DNA of 64,000 nucleotides, taken from Spirochaetaceae bacterium. GTDB lineage: Bacteria; Spirochaetota; Spirochaetia; SZUA-6; DRHE01. The stretch's first letter is position 1; the number at the start of each line of letters is the position of its first letter. Below the pieces are notes generated by a model that saw nothing but the letters and a program-made list of their open reading frames with translations, made no database searches and was not told where the DNA came from. The stretch lies in assembly GCA_020353535.1 (NCBI GenBank), contig CP070696.1, forward strand, positions 3,551,809-3,615,808. The letters are read 5' to 3'. A program made the position numbers and the translations under genes. Of the stretch, positions 63,036 through 64,000 are shown piece after piece.

Positions 63036-63579
63036 ATCCATAGTTACAATACAGGGGCTCCTGAAACGTGAGAGGATCCGTTCTGCGGTGATTGGCGGTA
63101 TTGCTGTGGGTGTGTGGGGCGAGCCGCGGGTCACCCGCGATGTAGATTTGAAAATCCTCCTGGGTCGCGACGATGCGCCCCGTCTTTTGGACATTCTCAA
63201 GTCCGATTACACGGCGCTGCAGTCCGATCCTGTGCAAGCTCTCACGCGCACAGGAATCCTGCTCGTAAGGGATCAACTGGGAACGCGCATCGATTTACTT
63301 CTGTCGGACACCAAGTTCGACCGGGACGTTGTTAAACGTGCCGTACCTGTAGAACTTGAACAGGGCACAACGGTTGCGATTTGCCGGCCGGAAGATCTTA
63401 TTATTTACAAACTCATTTCCACCCGCCTGAGAGATCGTGAAGATGCGGCCGGCGTGATTCTTCGTCAAGGAAAAAAGTTGGACGATCGGTACGTCCTGAA
63501 TTGGCTCAAGGAGTTCGAACAGGCGTTGGATGACTCGACGCTGGTCGATGAGTTTCAAAAGCTGCAGCGCCGAGCTTGA
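63019..63579 (+). CDS. Nucleotidyltransferase of the AbiEii-like group
   Basis: A 186-residue protein. AVIGGIAVGVWGEPRVTRDVDLKILL contains the GG phosphate loop and the DxD pair of a nucleotidyltransferase. CRPEDLIIYKLISTRLRDREDAAGVIL is the conserved helical tail with the KxxxxxxRDxxD pattern. I infer a GTG start at 63019, giving overlap with the upstream helical gene; the longest frame begins at 62902 inside it. Related proteins are toxins of type IV systems, but many are of unknown role. Confidence 0.72.
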   Translation: MAALFESIVTIQGLLKRERIRSAVIGGIAVGVWGEPRVTRDVDLKILLGRDDAPRLLDILKSDYTALQSDPVQALTRTGILLVRDQLGTRIDLLLSDTKFDRDVVKRAVPVELEQGTTVAICRPEDLIIYKLISTRLRDREDAAGVILRQGKKLDDRYVLNWLKEFEQALDDSTLVDEFQKLQRRA

Positions 63580-63601
63580 TGTCCTGCTACGGGGGTTCAT
63601 A

Positions 63602-64000
63602 GTGGATCTGATCATCAGGAGAGCAAGGCTACGGCATCGAGAGAATCTGGTCGATGTCGGAGTAAAATCGGGCCGAATCATCACCATCGCCCCGAGCGTC
63701 GCTGAGAAGGGGGCTGTGGAAATCGACGCCGGGGGCAATCTGGTCTCCCCGCCCTTCTGCGATCCGCACGTTCATCTGGATGCCGTACTGAGTGTCGGCG
63801 ATCCCCGCTACAACCAGTCGGGAACCCTTCTGGAAGGGATCGCGATCTGGAGTGAGCGCAAGCCCACACTGACCAAGGAGCTGATCAGGGCAAACGCCCT
63901 GGAAGCGATCAAGTGGGAGGTCGCCCAGGGATGCCTGAAGATCCGAACCCACGCCGATGTGTTCGCTCCCGAGCTCATCGCCGTGGAGGCTCTACTGGAG
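63602..64000 (+). CDS. Cytosine deaminase-like amidohydrolase (5' part only)
   Basis: An open frame that runs off the window end, 133 codons seen. It starts at GTG 63602 after CGGGGG. The reading VDLIIRRARLRHRENLVDVG, then VSPPFCDPHVHLDAVLS (metal-binding HxH) and SERKPTLTKELIRANALEAIKWEV, matches cytosine deaminases and related aminohydrolases of the codA family. It would release ammonia from cytosine or a related heterocycle. The 3' part, including the other metal residues, is outside the window. Confidence 0.85.
   Translation, partial: MDLIIRRARLRHRENLVDVGVKSGRIITIAPSVAEKGAVEIDAGGNLVSPPFCDPHVHLDAVLSVGDPRYNQSGTLLEGIAIWSERKPTLTKELIRANALEAIKWEVAQGCLKIRTHADVFAPELIAVEALLE

Noticed and set aside
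1..64000. CRISPR arrays, rRNA or tRNA genes, insertion sequences
   Set aside because: No regularly spaced repeats, conserved RNA sequences or transposase-like proteins were seen by eye; no search could be run.

Overview
The window looks like a chromosomal stretch of an anaerobic, peptide- and amine-using bacterium, most likely a spirochaete (Spirochaetaceae-like). Three family-5 solute-binding proteins have signal peptides ending in FAGGAK, a style common in that family. Anaerobic metabolism is shown by two selenocysteine-dependent Grd proteins, two aldehyde:ferredoxin oxidoreductase-type tungstoenzymes and a polyferredoxin. The lineage is inferred from protein style only. I saw no rRNA, tRNA, CRISPR array or insertion sequence.

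Layout. 0-11 kb: two cyclic-di-GMP enzymes (CBS-GGDEF; PAS-GGDEF-EAL), a PyrK/PyrD pair, an old-yellow-enzyme reductase, an SDR protein with an apparent frameshift, a GIN-domain protein, a GNAT, then thioredoxin-grdC-grdA on the minus strand. 11-23 kb: one plus-strand solute-binding protein, then a long minus-strand cluster. In transcription order this is solute-binding protein, M20 hydrolase, MttB-like methyltransferase, PLP decarboxylase, amidohydrolase, grdE and grdB. 23-36 kb: SMP-30 protein, aldehyde oxidoreductase, MATE exporter, saccharopine-dehydrogenase-like protein, AlkP-superfamily hydrolase, enolase-superfamily enzyme, a second M20 hydrolase and a large MalT/BTAD-type activator. 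36-44 kb: plus-strand operon of aminotransferase, saccharopine-dehydrogenase-like protein, two ABC permeases, a second aminotransferase and an Eis-like acetyltransferase. 44-54 kb: SDR, a third saccharopine-dehydrogenase-like protein, a sugar isomerase/cupin/kinase/solute-binding operon and two ABC ATPases. 54-64 kb: second aldehyde oxidoreductase with its ferredoxin, small membrane and nucleotidyltransferase genes, a phosphoesterase, an APC permease, an aminotransferase relic, an EamA exporter, a nucleotidyltransferase pair and the start of a cytosine-deaminase-like gene.

The most unusual part is a split glycine-reductase-like system. GrdA and GrdB both require UGA to be read as selenocysteine, so an ordinary gene caller truncates them. 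The GrdE-like subunit lacks the cysteine that becomes the pyruvoyl cofactor in classical glycine, sarcosine and betaine reductases, and no grdD is present. Coupling to an amidohydrolase, a PLP decarboxylase and a non-pyrrolysine MttB protein suggests a selenium-dependent reductive pathway for a substrate other than glycine.

A second theme is a repeated operator-like element, TAACATC-N5-GTTAGCG, three of whose four copies are preceded by TTAT-N4-ATAA. It lies before the permease operon, before a saccharopine-dehydrogenase-like gene, before the sugar/solute-binding operon and before the ATPase pair. These units together supply one complete ABC importer, and the divergent BTAD-type activator is the natural candidate regulator.
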